A stretch of 64,000 nucleotides of DNA from NCBI GenBank assembly GCA_946902875.1, contig OX336343.1, forward strand, positions 20,507,596 to 20,571,595, written 5' to 3'. The notes beneath the pieces are model-generated. The model saw only the letters and a list, made by a program, of their open reading frames with translations, searched no databases and was not told the DNA's origin. Source of the DNA: Nematopogon swammerdamellus (lineage: Eukaryota > Arthropoda > Insecta > Lepidoptera > Adelidae). Shown piece after piece: positions 53,101 through 56,870 of this stretch (the first letter of the stretch is position 1; every line of letters begins with the position of its first letter). A program made the translations under genes and the position numbers.

Positions 53101-55104
53101 AGGAGTGAACAGTCGGAAGAGAGACTTCAGAGCGGAACGACTGCCTCGGCCGATCGGACGGTTCTTCTCGCGGCGAGTGCTCCACCCACGCACGTCTCGG
53201 GTGCTACTCAGTGCGTGGCTTCGTAAAGCCACCCACGCATTTCTTTTAACTAAACGCTACGCTACGTTTACCTCCCGGCGCCCCGCGGCGTTACGGTTGA
53301 GGATTACCTCCCGACGCCGCGTCGCGCGTCGGTCGAGCGATCGCACCACCACCTCCCGGCGCCCCGTGGCGTTACGGTCGAGGATTACCTCCCTGCGCCA
53401 CGTGGCGTGTCGGTCGAGGAAGAACAGCACCTCCCTACGCCCTAGCGTAACGGTCGAGGACGAAAGTGAGCACACCCGGTCGACCCATCGCACCACCCGT
53501 GAACGACCGCCGCGAGTGATTTCTCCGCGCCGCACGCCCGTCTGCGTCGGCCGCGAGAGAGAGAGACCGTCGCCGCGTCGCCGAGTGAGCGAGACGGTCG
53601 CAGCACCGCTCGAAGAAGTGAAGCACACCTACGGTCGACCCATCGCACCACCCGCGAACGACCACCGCGAGTGACGCTGCCGAGCCGCACGCCCGTCTGC
53701 GTCGGTCGAGCAGGAGCGAGACGGTCACCGAGTCGTGCGAAAGAGAAGAAAGAAGAACACGGTCTCCGCGCCCGCTGTAACCGCTCTGCAGTGACGGGCA
53801 AAGCTTCACCAACCACCTACAGTCCACTGCCCTGAGAAGTCGATCCGGAACAATATTATTGCGTAATGTCAGCCTCGGTGGCTCGTTAGTGCTATGGATC
53901 GACGTTCCATCGTGAAATTAAGCACACCCTGGAGCGGTCAGAAATTCCAGCGGTTAATATAAATGCAAACTTATGAACGGTATACATAAAATAATGAATA
54001 TAATAAAAAGAAATAGCTCTCACTCTCCGCAGCCTCGTTGACGTGCGAGTCGACCTGTGAGATCTCCCCGTGGAGCTCCTCCGCGAGCGACCTGACCTGC
54101 AGCAGCTCTCGTATCGAGTCTATGAAGCCCTGAGCGCATTACAGATACATCAGTGCAGTGTTCGGCCTTGTCGGGAGTTCCAGTTCGGCCTGCGGCTTTT
54201 TTTTTTATGGAAGCTGACACAGTTGGCTTCATCACCTACTACATCCGTGATGTCAGCCCGTAACACCTTGGTGAGCTAGGTGCCACGCCAGTGCTGCCCT
54301 TCGGTCGCGCCGGCTACACTGAACTGGACGAAAAACACGAACTATTTACAATAGCCGTTTCGACCGCCTTTTCATTCAGTGCCAAACCAAACCAACTTTG
54401 GTGTCAACCCGGGCGGGTTAAACCCTACCACCTAGTAAGGTAACAAGGGAAGGGACATACAATTTAATGTGGAATCCGAACCACAATCATCCTTCAACGG
54501 TCGATCGGTCCTTCATCCAAGTACTGACCGCGCCCAGGTGTGCTTATGATCACGATCAACAGTCGAACGATCGCACCACTGAGCTACCGAGGCTGACAAA
54601 AGTGTCGTCTACTAGTCGTCAGCCTAGGTCGGTAGCTCAGTGGTGCGGTCAGTCGACTGTTGTTAAGCAACCCTGAGCGCGGTCAGTACTTGGATGGGTG
54701 ACGGCTCGACCGTTGGAGGCTGACCGTGGTTCGGATTCCACGTAAAACTGTAAGTCCCTTCCCCTCTTATCTTACTGGGTGGTACTGAATGAAAGGTCGG
54801 CTATGTAAATAGTTCTGAGTTTTCCGTCCAGTTCAGTGTAGCCGGCGCGAGTAGGTAGGTATTACTTATTTATTTTGTAATACTTTTTGGGGATTTTCAG
54901 TCTTTGGACCTGGCAACACTGGGCTAAAACCAATGGCGAGAAGTATAGGTAACCTACCTGATAGTGCATGTTGCACATCTTCTCGATGTCTCGGTCGTGC
55001 TGCTTGATGCGGTCGTCCAGCTGATCCATGAAGGCGGCATGCCCGTCGCCCTCGTAGACCGAGCGGAACGCCGGCCCCCAGTAGTCATCGATGCCTTCGA
55101 TCTC
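23590..55104 (-). CDS. Sec15: Sec15 / exocyst complex component 6 gene (14 of about 15 coding exons)
   Basis: Sec15 is a subunit of the exocyst, the octameric complex that tethers secretory vesicles to the plasma membrane; its C-terminal helical domain binds Rab11-type GTPases. Fourteen minus-strand exons read colinearly as a Sec15 protein: 54958-55104, 54024-54129, 45748-45886, 41142-41398, 39110-39251, 37643-37936, 35968-36103, 34771-34856, 31807-32020, 31015-31107, 28977-29091, 27222-27318, 25526-25729, 23590-23836. Exon lengths total 2277 nt, exactly 759 codons including the stop, and every junction is in phase. Insect and human Sec15 are about 770-800 residues, so only some 15-40 N-terminal residues are missing. 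Introns contain most of the transposons in the window, including a 6.9-kb BEL element. Family recognition is from memory of Sec15 sequences (motifs such as DFSPLHRCLHI and SEPVPGL); no search was run. Confidence 0.93.
23985..25525 (-). repeat. 134-bp tandem array of Sec15 exon 14 copies (11 complete plus one partial)
   Basis: Read on the minus strand, each unit is a 111-nt copy of the 3' part of exon 14 followed by 23 nt that contain a donor (GTGAGT in most copies) and an acceptor ending GTCTGCAG. Donor-side exon ends fall at 25392, 25258, 25124, 24990, 24856, 24722, 24588, 24454, 24320, 24186 and 24052, exactly 134 bp apart. A partial unit ends near 23985. Copies differ by a few substitutions; none that I see makes a stop or removes the GT or AG. 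111 nt is 37 codons, and each unit enters and leaves in the same phase as the real exon. The 23-nt spacer is too short to be an intron, so adjacent copies could not both be spliced. Confidence 0.93.
25526..25729 (-). CDS. Sec15: Sec15 exon 14 (source of the tandem exon array)
   Basis: Encodes an Ala-rich helix, then LLLDGGGVKQVSAGALHQL and DLDVIQSEQFAASEPVPGLR, ending HFASL plus CG before GTGAGT. Human Sec15 reads KQISMGAVQQFNLDVIQCE and FASSEPVPGF at this place, and alignment from exon 13 into this exon needs no gap. The exon differs from the copies that follow it only at its 5' side, where the copies have a truncated start next to a new AG. The acceptor is AACAG at 25730-25731. Confidence 0.94.
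25872..26346 (+). pseudogene. GIY-YIG endonuclease domain of a Penelope-like retroelement
   Basis: Reads PGVYKVPCSCGKSYIGQTKR, then SVHERMCEH, SAIAEHLLLGDSNHWIRFDE and HYTPRVVREAIEI. GVY, YIG and the Arg of the KRSVHER motif are the signature of GIY-YIG nucleases, and the CxC insertion is specific to Penelope-like elements. Two in-frame stops (about 25961 and 26052) break the frame before the last segment, which is open to 26346. Confidence 0.82.
26360..26445 (+). ncRNA. Hammerhead-like motif in the Penelope terminus
   Basis: GACGTC (26368-26373) could supply the cleavage triplet GUC; CTGAAGA is at 26397-26403; a GCCCG/CGGGC hairpin at 26405-26422 follows; then GAAA (26423-26426) and CGTC (26427-26430), which can pair with GACG 26368-26371 as stem III. 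Penelope-like elements are known to carry hammerhead ribozymes. An extra A before stem II is irregular, so activity is uncertain. Confidence 0.45.
26686..26870 (+). repeat. Dispersed repeat, copy of 18125-18310
   Basis: Same order of shared segments as at 18125; sequence between 26870 and exon 13 shows no gene. Another dispersed repeat, also at 62570-62760, occupies 26510-26670 (ATCAAATTCGGATGATCGGT). Confidence 0.7.
27222..27318 (-). CDS. Sec15: Sec15 exon 13
   Basis: Reads VEPSGHASTFVTDMLSYLSG, then LASLEQLPERA, closely matching the Drosophila stretch VEPPGIASAFITDMISYL. Acceptor TTTGCAG, donor GTATGA. Two bases (AG) pass to exon 14. Confidence 0.95.
27319..28061. other. Sec15 intron, nothing recognised
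   Basis: No convincing exon or named repeat between exon 13 and the repeat at 28062. Confidence 0.4.
28062..28747 (+). repeat. About 690-bp repeat, also at 38085-38930
   Basis: Begins TACTTCATAGAAACAGTATG and ends CACTGAAGTCACCAGCCGCC. It contains a tRNA-like B-box segment (GATCCCGGGTTCAATTCC at about 28384). This copy lacks the MITE found in the other copy and so shows the empty site at 28706-28710. Confidence 0.85.
28977..29091 (-). CDS. Sec15: Sec15 exon 12
   Basis: Reads SMFQTARDDAEQQICEKLE, then VDEFLDLENYDWLL before a GTGAGT donor, matching TFKDARHAAEGEIYTKLNQKIDEFVQL.DYDW of the family. Acceptor CAACAG. One base is carried into exon 13. Confidence 0.95.
29329..29559 (-). repeat. Dispersed ~225-bp repeat, first of four copies
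   Basis: Inverse of the copies at 33684, 34124 and 34535. Shares CCTTACCTATAATAAAATCC at one end and GAGCGGGCGGAGCCGCGGGC at the other, with (GTCT)n-like repeats inside. Confidence 0.85.
29930..29995 (+). pseudogene. Mariner/Tc1-type transposase relic
   Basis: An open patch reads YWPPRSPDLTAPDFFLWD, the motif surrounding the second catalytic Asp of DDE transposases of the Tc1/mariner group (W.PRSPDL.P.DFFLWG). Flanking codons are decayed. An inverted pair nearby (30150-30175 and 30567-30590, CTGCTGTTCC-type) belongs to another repeat. Confidence 0.5.
30236..30306 (+). pseudogene. tRNA-like sequence (SINE head or tRNA pseudogene)
   Basis: Has an A box (TTAGCTCAGTGGTAAGC) and B box (GGTTCGAATCC) at proper spacing, but the predicted acceptor strands do not pair. 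A poly(T) run follows at 30312. Not a functional tRNA. Confidence 0.55.
30310..31014. other. Sec15 intron, nothing recognised
   Basis: AT-rich; contains a segment (30645-30770) related to 23870-23985 beside the exon array and, inverted, to 40580-40650. No exon seen. Confidence 0.4.
31015..31107 (-). CDS. Sec15: Sec15 exon 11
   Basis: 31 codons, phase 0 at both ends: IIIDTQYLEGATTYLYQF then ISNITGAEL. This matches IIINTTHLE..C.YLE.FI.NIT in human EXOC6B and IIIDTQYLEKAG in Drosophila Sec15. Acceptor AG at 31108-31109, donor GTAATT. Confidence 0.95.
31299..31624 (-). mobile_element. SINE (chimeric family) with internal deletion
   Basis: Poly(T), inverted tail and body, B box, 5S-like (GTCACCCATCCAAGTACTGA) and A box (CACTGAGCTATCGAGGC). 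A ~35-bp stretch of the body seen in other copies is missing near 31440. Confidence 0.88.
31727..31777 (+). repeat. Interstitial telomere-like (TTAGG)n tract
   Basis: About ten TTAGG units, some degenerate (TTAGA, TTAGT), directly after a T-run and 30 bp from Sec15 exon 10. TTAGG is the insect telomere repeat. Confidence 0.75.
31807..32020 (-). CDS. Sec15: Sec15 exon 10
   Basis: Encodes FPFSSMVPAVYTQVKEFIYA, a Gly/Ala-rich linker, then LLLTRSFTGCLSALFRRPS and LMQVVQ. These are hallmark Sec15 motifs (QVKEFIYA and NLLLTR). The donor GTAGGA lies at 31801-31806. Immediately downstream on the same strand lies a degenerate TTAGG tract in the intron. Confidence 0.95.
32021..32467 (-). repeat. Composite of dispersed repeats with (GTCT/GTCC)n microsatellite
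   Basis: 32066-32121 is a GTCT/GTCC microsatellite next to GGGCCGTATCTCTTGAACCG; the same pairing occurs inverted at 42440-42560. 32270-32440 is the inverted relative of 15005-15115. Confidence 0.6.
32468..33456. mobile_element. Non-autonomous element with GGGTTGCCAGATG-type ends
   Basis: Begins AGGGTTGCCAGATGG and ends CATCTGGCAAACCTG. The same end type is found at 56844-57265 and (right end only) at 46537-46555. No transposase visible in this ~990-bp copy. Confidence 0.5.
33684..33905 (+). repeat. Dispersed ~225-bp repeat, copy 2
   Basis: AGCTGTGCCCGCGGCTCCGC start, ATTATAGGTAAGGAT end; same family as 29329-29559. Confidence 0.88.
33960..34100 (-). repeat. LINE 3'-end fragment
   Basis: Inverse relative of 46140-46290: shares the AATAAA-like end, TGTACACCATTTTATAAAAG, and the segment AAAGGCGAGTTTAAT. 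Looks like a 3' untranslated region of a LINE. Confidence 0.45.
34124..34350 (+). repeat. Dispersed ~225-bp repeat, copy 3
   Basis: Nearly identical to copies 2 and 4; differs in the number of CAGACA units. Confidence 0.88.
34535..34755 (+). repeat. Dispersed ~225-bp repeat, copy 4
   Basis: Ends 15 bp from Sec15 exon 9 (34771). Three same-strand copies within 1.1 kb of one intron. Confidence 0.88.
34771..34856 (-). CDS. Sec15: Sec15 exon 9
   Basis: 28 codons plus AA, reading VENQEQYEGVMDNFPYDGED and ending in the PFPRK motif at the junction to exon 10. Matches the NEEEY...FPF..PELEK..FPKKFP region of Sec15. Donor GTAAGC; acceptor AG at 34857-34858. Confidence 0.92.
35131..35290 (+). repeat. 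Short repeat related to 44050-44135
   Basis: Both share TGTGCCGAG.GACCA.TGGT, a GAGCCAAAA segment and GCGCCA/GGTGCCA after a CACGCTCAG motif, preceded by a T-run. Possibly a degenerate SINE. Confidence 0.45.
35401..35745 (-). mobile_element. Second SINE family, uninterrupted copy
   Basis: On the minus strand the head reads GTGGTCGAGTGGTCTGGGCG (A box) and GAGGTTCGATTC (B box), tRNA-like; the 3' part matches 7095-7271. It shows the unoccupied state of the site where the chimeric SINE inserted at 7272. Confidence 0.65.
35968..36103 (-). CDS. Sec15: Sec15 exon 8
   Basis: Encodes CYGLPAGPLPSLL, then YTEVLMQRWVVVFRDILE and NEPFLPLE, equivalent to human AYGFPVNQLFDILLEIRDQYNE then WAGVFRDI. The acceptor is GTGAG at 36104-36105 (a purine-rich context, therefore weak) and the donor is GTATGC. 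The phase fits both neighbours. Confidence 0.9.
36190..36330 (-). mobile_element. Second SINE family, fragment
   Basis: Shares GCTGGCTATACTGGACTAGA and GTACGGTGGTACCAAC with 7095 and 35401. Confidence 0.55.
36363..36842 (-). mobile_element. Full-length chimeric SINE
   Basis: Poly(T) at 36363-36379, then the inverted tail, body, B box, 5S-like segment, A box and 5' module ending CCCCACACGG. Very similar to 7272-7758. Confidence 0.9.
37130..37608 (+). pseudogene. LINE 3' end (reverse transcriptase tail and 3' UTR)
   Basis: Frames near 37140 read ARLWNSLP-like then FKKHLKLYYVRK after one indel, a typical end of a CR1/Jockey-type reverse transcriptase. The 3' UTR ends AATAAAGCAGTTTCTATCTA. Confidence 0.6.
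37643..37936 (-). CDS. Sec15: Sec15 exon 7
   Basis: 98 codons starting A-Q-R-K-Q-Q-A-R-L-V-L, then the LGFFILEEHLL and LVTRDWLLDTWGMA motifs (human VGFFVVEDHIL, GLVTRAYTDELWNMA), ending NNTL plus AA before a GTGAGC donor. This is the start of the large C-terminal helical half of Sec15. Confidence 0.94.
38085..38930 (+). repeat. Repeat related to 28062-28747, with a MITE inserted
   Basis: Same order of sequence as 28062-28747, with small deletions and a 180-bp insertion at 38709. Lies in the intron between Sec15 exons 6 and 7. Confidence 0.85.
38709..38887. mobile_element. MITE with ~75-bp inverted repeats and TA duplication
   Basis: Ends CAGGTCTGTTAACCAAAGCT and its inverse near 38887. The arms share ACAGTACTCACACCAATGCA and AATTGCCCGCGT. 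TA flanks both ends, and the unoccupied site is visible in the sister repeat (GGTAGGTACTTAGC at about 28702). Confidence 0.87.
39110..39251 (-). CDS. Sec15: Sec15 exon 6, with a GC splice donor
   Basis: Encodes the strongly conserved motif VDFSPLHRCLHIHSVLGA followed by an acidic-aromatic stretch ending Q-Y-Y-R. The acceptor AG is at 39252-39253. At the 3' end the sequence is AG|GCAAGA, with no GT that keeps phase; using the GC donor joins exactly in frame to exon 7 (Y-Y-R then A-Q-R-K-Q). The upstream exon also carries the acidic, poorly conserved linker that varies between species. Confidence 0.92.
39336..39719. mobile_element. Non-autonomous hAT element
   Basis: Ends CAGGGGTTCTCAAAC and GATTGAGAATCGCTG (inverse CAGCGATTCTCAATC). 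Eight-bp flanks GTCTATAG (39328-39335) and GTCTGTAG (39720-39727) differ by one base. CAG...CTG ends and 8-bp duplications are the hAT signature. Confidence 0.8.
40254..41087 (-). pseudogene. 5'-truncated LINE with reverse transcriptase C-terminus
   Basis: Minus-strand frame from 41087: YAYQIWSPYYTKDIDLLERV, then LIETFKILNAYYNV, RGHSKKLYHNRF and FLTNRVVESWNSLP, typical of the thumb and C-terminus of CR1/Jockey-like reverse transcriptases. One in-frame TAG near 40920 and truncation make it a relic. The 3' UTR reaches a (GAAA)n-type tail near 40258. Confidence 0.8.
41142..41398 (-). CDS. Sec15: Sec15 exon 5
   Basis: Begins inside the Y-Y-P-A-L-K-T motif and continues through MADLRDFLENIR, equivalent to MSDLKDFLESIRK in vertebrate Sec15. 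It ends KSKKG at a GTGAGT donor. Upstream bases at 41399-41400 give the AG acceptor. The exon is GC-rich compared with its flanks, as are all Sec15 exons here. Confidence 0.93.
41399..42439. other. Sec15 intron, nothing recognised
   Basis: AT-rich with a short ACATA-rich stretch near 42080-42110. No exon needed here by phase (exon 4 joins exon 5 directly). Confidence 0.45.
42440..42560 (+). repeat. Dispersed repeat with GACAGACG microsatellite
   Basis: Inverted relative of 32040-32165 (ACGGTTCAAGAGATACAG and the GACGGACGGACAGACAGAC tract). Confidence 0.6.
42584..42980 (-). mobile_element. SINE (chimeric family)
   Basis: Poly(T) then inverted tail, body, B box (GGAATCCGAAACACGG), 5S-like segment and A box (CACTGAGCTACCGAGGCTGA). 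Lacks the outer 5' module. Confidence 0.88.
43050..43340 (-). pseudogene. LINE 3' fragment
   Basis: Minus-strand frame: FLYDWNQLPEEVISALSTNQ, then FKNRLDKYL, the end of a CR1-type reverse transcriptase, followed by a TTTA-rich tail at 43053-43070 next to GACAGGCAGCC. A homologous tail occurs at 34390-34435. Confidence 0.7.
43400..43705 (+). repeat. Direct repeat, two ~100-bp units
   Basis: AGCAGCTGTGAAGCTAA begins units at about 43411 and 43598; both contain AAACGCTGCACGCAGCA and GATGTGCAGCGCTG-like segments, diverged by roughly 10 percent. Confidence 0.7.
44780..44985 (-). pseudogene. LINE reverse transcriptase fragment
   Basis: Minus-strand frame: DLIEVYKILTCKYDCPELIQ, then VHLRGHSMKLSR and FITNRVVDDWNH, the same region as 40700-40900 but a different copy. 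Confidence 0.75.
45020..45560 (+). repeat. Dispersed repeats
   Basis: 45035-45190 (AAAAAGGGACCCTTATGGGA ... GATATCTCCGGACTTAATGA) and 45345-45520 (ACTAATAATAAATCTGTA ... ATGTATGTATGTATGTT) are of types found widely in moth and butterfly DNA. No gene. Confidence 0.5.
45748..45886 (-). CDS. Sec15: Sec15 exon 4
   Basis: Encodes the stretch ending LCLPLLTTYSKLKAQVAAKR, the counterpart of LCLPVLEMYSKLKEQ in human EXOC6. The acceptor is the AG at 45887-45888 and the donor is GTACCT. Two bases complete the codon left by exon 3, and an AG dinucleotide is carried into exon 5. Confidence 0.92.
46557..46790 (+). repeat. Dispersed repeat, also at 55188-55405
   Basis: Shares AAGTAGAGTAATCGGTGTTG, TGTGCTGCAAGA, AAAGTATTCG and GACCGTGCCAAGGT with 55188-55405. 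Confidence 0.8.
46915..48326 (+). repeat. Left LTR of the BEL/Pao element
   Basis: AT-rich first third with AATAAA-type sequences (47096, 47285) and a GC-rich remainder. Open frames in the GC-rich part recur unchanged in the right LTR and look like chance. A TATA-like ATACAAATATAGC at 47477 is followed by an initiator-like TCATTCAGT. Confidence 0.92.
48354..52517 (+). CDS. BEL/Pao Gag-protease fused to an Ala/Pro-rich repeat region
   Basis: About 1387 codons from the ATG at 48354. An N-terminal low-complexity Ala/Pro/Arg region is followed by the DUF1759 capsid domain from residue ~361 (FLQDLPTFDGSAGEWLLLAT, LRKCLRGKAKEAV). Cys/His zinc knuckles lie at ~580-640 (CPTCAEAHYLPSC, CFRCLKSKHRRTKC). 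The DUF1758/A17 aspartic protease is at ~686 (FALLDEGSTVTMLD), and the BEL-specific motifs LLIGQDNWPLI and QTQLGWVLHG are at ~790 and 818. Normal BEL pol continues into reverse transcriptase. This one enters four copies of a 54-codon Ser/Pro/Ala repeat (51030-51720), then more Ala/Arg/His-rich sequence, and terminates inside the right LTR. It may act as a non-autonomous Gag-only element. Confidence 0.85.
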   Translation: MPVTRSQSNGRGRTTPVPVPTSEQRALPPSAAATEPQLQPGDTPTAEPTTSAPMTETELRTWSSHDTTATPIATDSTVRERARAASDARAPARAHTHSAARAPSRSSHATALDIVATARSDKDGRSNHSARSSKSMRRRAIERELLRAKAEEARLAREIIEAELRECDEEDSSDEDEKEDTARSELVASWVETQADLHRREISAPAPRTELAAASTDAHADPAAPHHAPHTAAPAAAPHHAAPTTAAVSASLHAPHAAATDAAPLRAPPAAAAAAPLYASPAAADEATPLRAAPTATHLWEQPAARLCAPPAAAAATELHYPPAAAAASSSHAPLASASITVEMLAAALGRAEHSRPHAAPKFLQDLPTFDGSAGEWLLLATAFRDTASYFSPGENAARLRKCLRGKAKEAVFNLMLAAPDPGRVMAALEQRFGRPDCLVLGELDRLRSLPRTKDSPSEMNEFASKVNNIVATIEALGRPMYLHNPETVRIIVDKLTPLRQTRWCDYEDRERDDRPALQRMASFLNEEARKCGAYARPDTAAAADVSTSETRRINSNRRPAEKAYAASEEEASDDEMPKCPTCAEAHYLPSCPKFIEADTDDRWRQAKDGKICFRCLKSKHRRTKCKAKPCGVQGCTFGHHRLLHQEQQKEETTATAVTAAARSDSVLLKIVPVQLSGPSGWVDIFALLDEGSTVTMLDVAVADLLGAKGTTEPLHVVGIGGGRVATNASRRLNLRVRGKNETTVHDLVGARTVDRLNFPPQTITKEYLEGCDYLGELTGTLAYTDARPRLLIGQDNWPLIVSREMKCGRRDQPVASQTQLGWVLHGCRTSMTEPAQRHAHSSTGSAHRCANAIEFAGASAPLAPPHTNPPAAHSAVTRRSAPPVSDSPNASCRAQPPNVAHHIAAPPRPNSPAAHSEAAQWFAPPARGSPPARGSPPAHGSPTASRPAQPPTAAAYIAAPPRPNSPAAHSEAVQWFAPPARGSPPARGSPPAHGSPTASRPAQPPTAAAYVAAPPRPNSPAAHSEAAQWFAPPARGSPPARGSPPAHGSPTATRPAQPPTAAAYIAAPPRPNSPAAHSEAAQWFAPPAHGSPPARGSPTASRPAQPPIAATYVVAPPRPYSPAAHSTAAQGSAPPASDSPYASHYAKPQNAAPWPASARHCAPPAFARHCALPDSARHCAPPAADASARHCAPPAAARHSAPPDATAAARLCAPLAALPTGRSRCSEADQHSHVRPPSRPTPMTTAPQRCTQAHHNWRASCPSGGRESARTNSNTGGSLVAANERRRKETSSPSSQAGVPAPTTSPAGASRKQPGADELPRRRQCRTRRGRPHERPAAAPADRETRRPAYFGDRRGSDGGRMLRTTASPSSSDGQTTRRARRSTER
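50950..51725 (+). repeat. 162-bp (54-codon) coding tandem repeats
   Basis: The marker GCGCAATGGTTTGCGCCGCC recurs at 51112, 51274, 51436 and 51598, exactly 162 bp apart. Within each unit an 18-bp subrepeat (CCCGCCCGCGGCTCGCCG) is present two or three times. Degenerate outer units flank the array. Period and subperiod are both multiples of three, so the frame is kept. Confidence 0.93.
52328..52440 (+). pseudogene. Remnant of the integrase C-terminus of the BEL element
   Basis: In a frame other than the long ORF: RVADVRTRDQLLRRPTEK, then VVLPT, the usual end of BEL/Pao integrases just before the 3' LTR. It shows that pol was present in an ancestor and lost by internal deletion. Confidence 0.7.
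52441..53852 (+). repeat. Right LTR of the BEL/Pao element
   Basis: 1412 bp, same as the left LTR by eye, followed directly by ATATT. Confidence 0.92.
53865..53960 (+). mobile_element. SINE head fragment
   Basis: GTCAGCCTCGGTGGCTCG then TTAAGCACACCCTGGAGCGG, a degraded tRNA/5S head of the chimeric SINE, next to the BEL insertion. Confidence 0.55.
54024..54129 (-). CDS. Sec15: Sec15 exon 3
   Basis: Starts in phase 0 (GFIDSIRELLQVRS) and ends with one base of a split codon before a GTGAGA donor. It matches the GF(I/V)(E/D)S..ELL.VR segment of the Sec15 N-terminal helices. The split codon is completed by the first two bases of exon 4. The intron to exon 4 is 8.1 kb long because of the BEL/Pao element. 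Confidence 0.92.
54197..54598 (-). mobile_element. SINE (chimeric family)
   Basis: Poly(T), inverted tail, body, B box, 5S-like segment (GTACTGACCGCGCCCAGG) and A box. Starts 67 bp from Sec15 exon 3, in the intron, same orientation as the gene. Confidence 0.88.
54617..54850 (+). mobile_element. SINE (chimeric family), head and part of body
   Basis: Head with GGTAGCTCAGTGGTGCGGTC, GTTAAGCAACCCTGAGCGCG and CTTGGATGGGTGACGG; the 3' tail is missing. Lies head-to-head with the copy at 54197-54598. Confidence 0.85.
54958..55104 (-). CDS. Sec15: Sec15 exon 2 (first firmly placed exon)
   Basis: 49 codons, phase 0 at both ends, beginning EIEGIDDYWGPAFRSVYEG and ending CNMHYQ. This is the conserved N-terminal coiled region of Sec15 (human: EIES...RSVYDG...HDREIEKMCN). 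The acceptor AG is at 55105-55106 and the donor is GTAGGT at 54952-54957. About 20 residues should precede it in a separate first exon. Confidence 0.93.
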
Positions 55105-55187
55105 CTGGTTTACAACAGTTTGCATAGGTACAAATTTTCATTAGCTTTATTTATCATAAAAATTACTACTTACACACGCATGCATAC

Positions 55188-55405
55188 CATGACGCTGATC
55201 CCGACAATTGGGGTAAGTAGAGTAATCGGTGTTGTGCTGCAAGACCTCGGTTAGGTTACACACACAATACCGACCACCATAAAGTATTCGTCAAGCAGAC
55301 AGTAAGGCACGAAGGCATGCCTCCTGCTTGACTGTGGAAGGACCGTGCCAAGGTAACAAGTGCCCACTTGTCGCCCTTCGGCACGGCATCTTGTCCGTAT
55401 TCCTT
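55188..55405 (+). repeat. Dispersed repeat, copy of 46557-46790
   Basis: See shared segments listed at 46557. Directly followed by a full-length chimeric SINE. Confidence 0.8.
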
Positions 55406-55410
55406 ATTTG

Positions 55411-55887
55411 TACCGTGTGGGGCCGGTACTTAAAAAGAATAACCCCACTGCATCTCTCCCCGTCGCATGTCGTAAAAGTCGACTAAGGGATAAGAAAATT
55501 CGTCAGCCTCGGTAGCTCAGTGGCGCGGTTGGTTAGTCAACTGTTATTAAGCAACGCTGAGCGCGGTCAGTGATTGGATGGGTGACCGCTCGACCGTTGG
55601 AGGCTGACCGTGGTTCGGATTCCACGTTAAACTGTAGGTCCCTTCCCTTCTTACCTTACTAGGTGGTAGGGTTTATCCCGGCCGGGTTGGTACCACCGCA
55701 CTGAACGAAACGTCGGTCGAAACGGCTATGTAAATAGTTCGTGTTTTCCGTCCAGTTTAGTGTAGCCGACATGAAATGAAGGGAAGCACTGACATGGCAC
55801 CTAGTTCACCCTGTGTTATGGGCTGACATCACGGATGTTGTAGGTGATGTAGCCAACCGTGTCAGGTTCCATAAAAAAAAAAAAAAA
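55411..55887 (+). mobile_element. Full-length chimeric SINE, plus strand
   Basis: 5' module (TACCGTGTGGGGCCGGTACT to AAGGGATAAG), A box (TAGCTCAGTGGCGCGGTTGG), 5S-like (AAGCAACGCTGAGCGCGGTC, GGATGGGTGACCGC), B box (GGTTCGGATTCC), body, tail (TGTCAGGTTCC) and an A15 run. A diverged second 5' module follows at 55905-55970. Confidence 0.92.
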
Positions 55888-56359
55888 TTATTCCTTAGTC
55901 GCCTACTGTGTGTGGCCCGGTACATGAAAATAGGCCCACTGCATCTCTCCTCGTGCTCGCCGTAAAAAGAACAAACAGCTCAAACGTTATGCTACACTAT
56001 TTAAATCACGCTTTGCTTGCTCATCTGGAATTCAGTTATTCCCTGCCCACACATTCCCCCATAGTATAGTCTCGGGTTCTTCAAGCGAGGCGTGAATAGG
56101 CACCTGTCAGGCCGGTATGGCATTTGCAACACCCGCGTACGACCCAATGTCCATGGGCGTCGTTAAACACCTCATGGGTGGATCGGCGCAACATGTCTCG
56201 CTTTCTATAAAAAAAAAAGTTAAGAAAACTTCTACTTTTGTTGGGTCCCTTTCTGTTCTTTTCCGCAATTGTAAGCTTAGGGATTTCTATTTATTAAATA
56301 TGTGTGTCCTTTATGTTAGGAGTCTGTCAAATTATAGACCCAAATATCTCCCGCCATCA

Positions 56360-56545
56360 CAGACAGTCTACTGTGCAGAGCATGCCTGCAGGCGGACGAG
56401 ACACCCACCCACGTGCTGCTGGAGTGCGAGCAGGTGGCAGACATAAGGGCGAAGGAGCTGGGAGGCCCTACTACACTTCGAGAGGCGTGCCAAGATTCAA
56501 AGAGACTGTACCACCTCCTGGAAGAACTCGGCTGGTTGGAGTAAG
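56360..56545 (+). pseudogene. Zinc-finger C-terminus of a non-LTR element
   Basis: A plus-strand frame reads CRACLQADETPTHVLLECEQ, then TLREACQDSKRLYHLLEELG. C-x2-C...H-x4-C after a DET.H motif is the usual end of RNase H-bearing LINE proteins. Upstream domains are absent. Confidence 0.6.
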
Positions 56546-56639
56546 ACCACAGGACGCGCAAAAGGCCTGTAATGGAGTGGGCTTTAGCGCGGAGAACGAG
56601 TCCGAACAACAACATCTCCCGCCATCTGCCTGTGGTACC

Positions 56640-56870
56640 ATTACGTCATTTAACTTAAATGGGAGGCATTTCTGATAGTGTATGTTACGTGCACAAATTT
56701 GATTTTGGTTTACTTTTATACATCCCTTTTTGAGCCATTGAGAAATAGTCATAAGACTTTTCTGGAGCTTCAAGGAGGCTACTAAATAGTTTATATCTGA
56801 GGCCATAGCTGCGGTGTCGTCGGCGAACGTGCCATCCCTACGTTGGGTTGCCAGATGTCCGGTTTTGGCC
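56640..56870 (-). pseudogene. Jockey-type reverse transcriptase fragment
   Basis: Minus strand: TFADDTAAMASDINYLVASL, then ISQWLKKGCIKVNQNQ, containing the catalytic F/YADD box. Flanked by unrelated repeats. Confidence 0.7.

Larger units (their letters stand above)
46915..53852 (+). mobile_element. BEL/Pao retrotransposon lacking reverse transcriptase and most of integrase
   Basis: 1412-bp LTRs at 46915-48326 and 52441-53852 (TGTTACGGAC ... GATCCGGAACA), with the same open frames in both and no difference seen. The flanking 5-bp duplication is ATATT (46910-46914, 53853-53857). The interior holds one long frame: Gag, zinc knuckles and the A17-type protease. Where RT and RNase H should follow there is an Ala/Pro/Arg-rich repeat region, and only the last residues of integrase remain, in another frame. 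It is inserted in the Sec15 intron between exons 3 and 4, in the opposite orientation to the gene. Confidence 0.93.
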
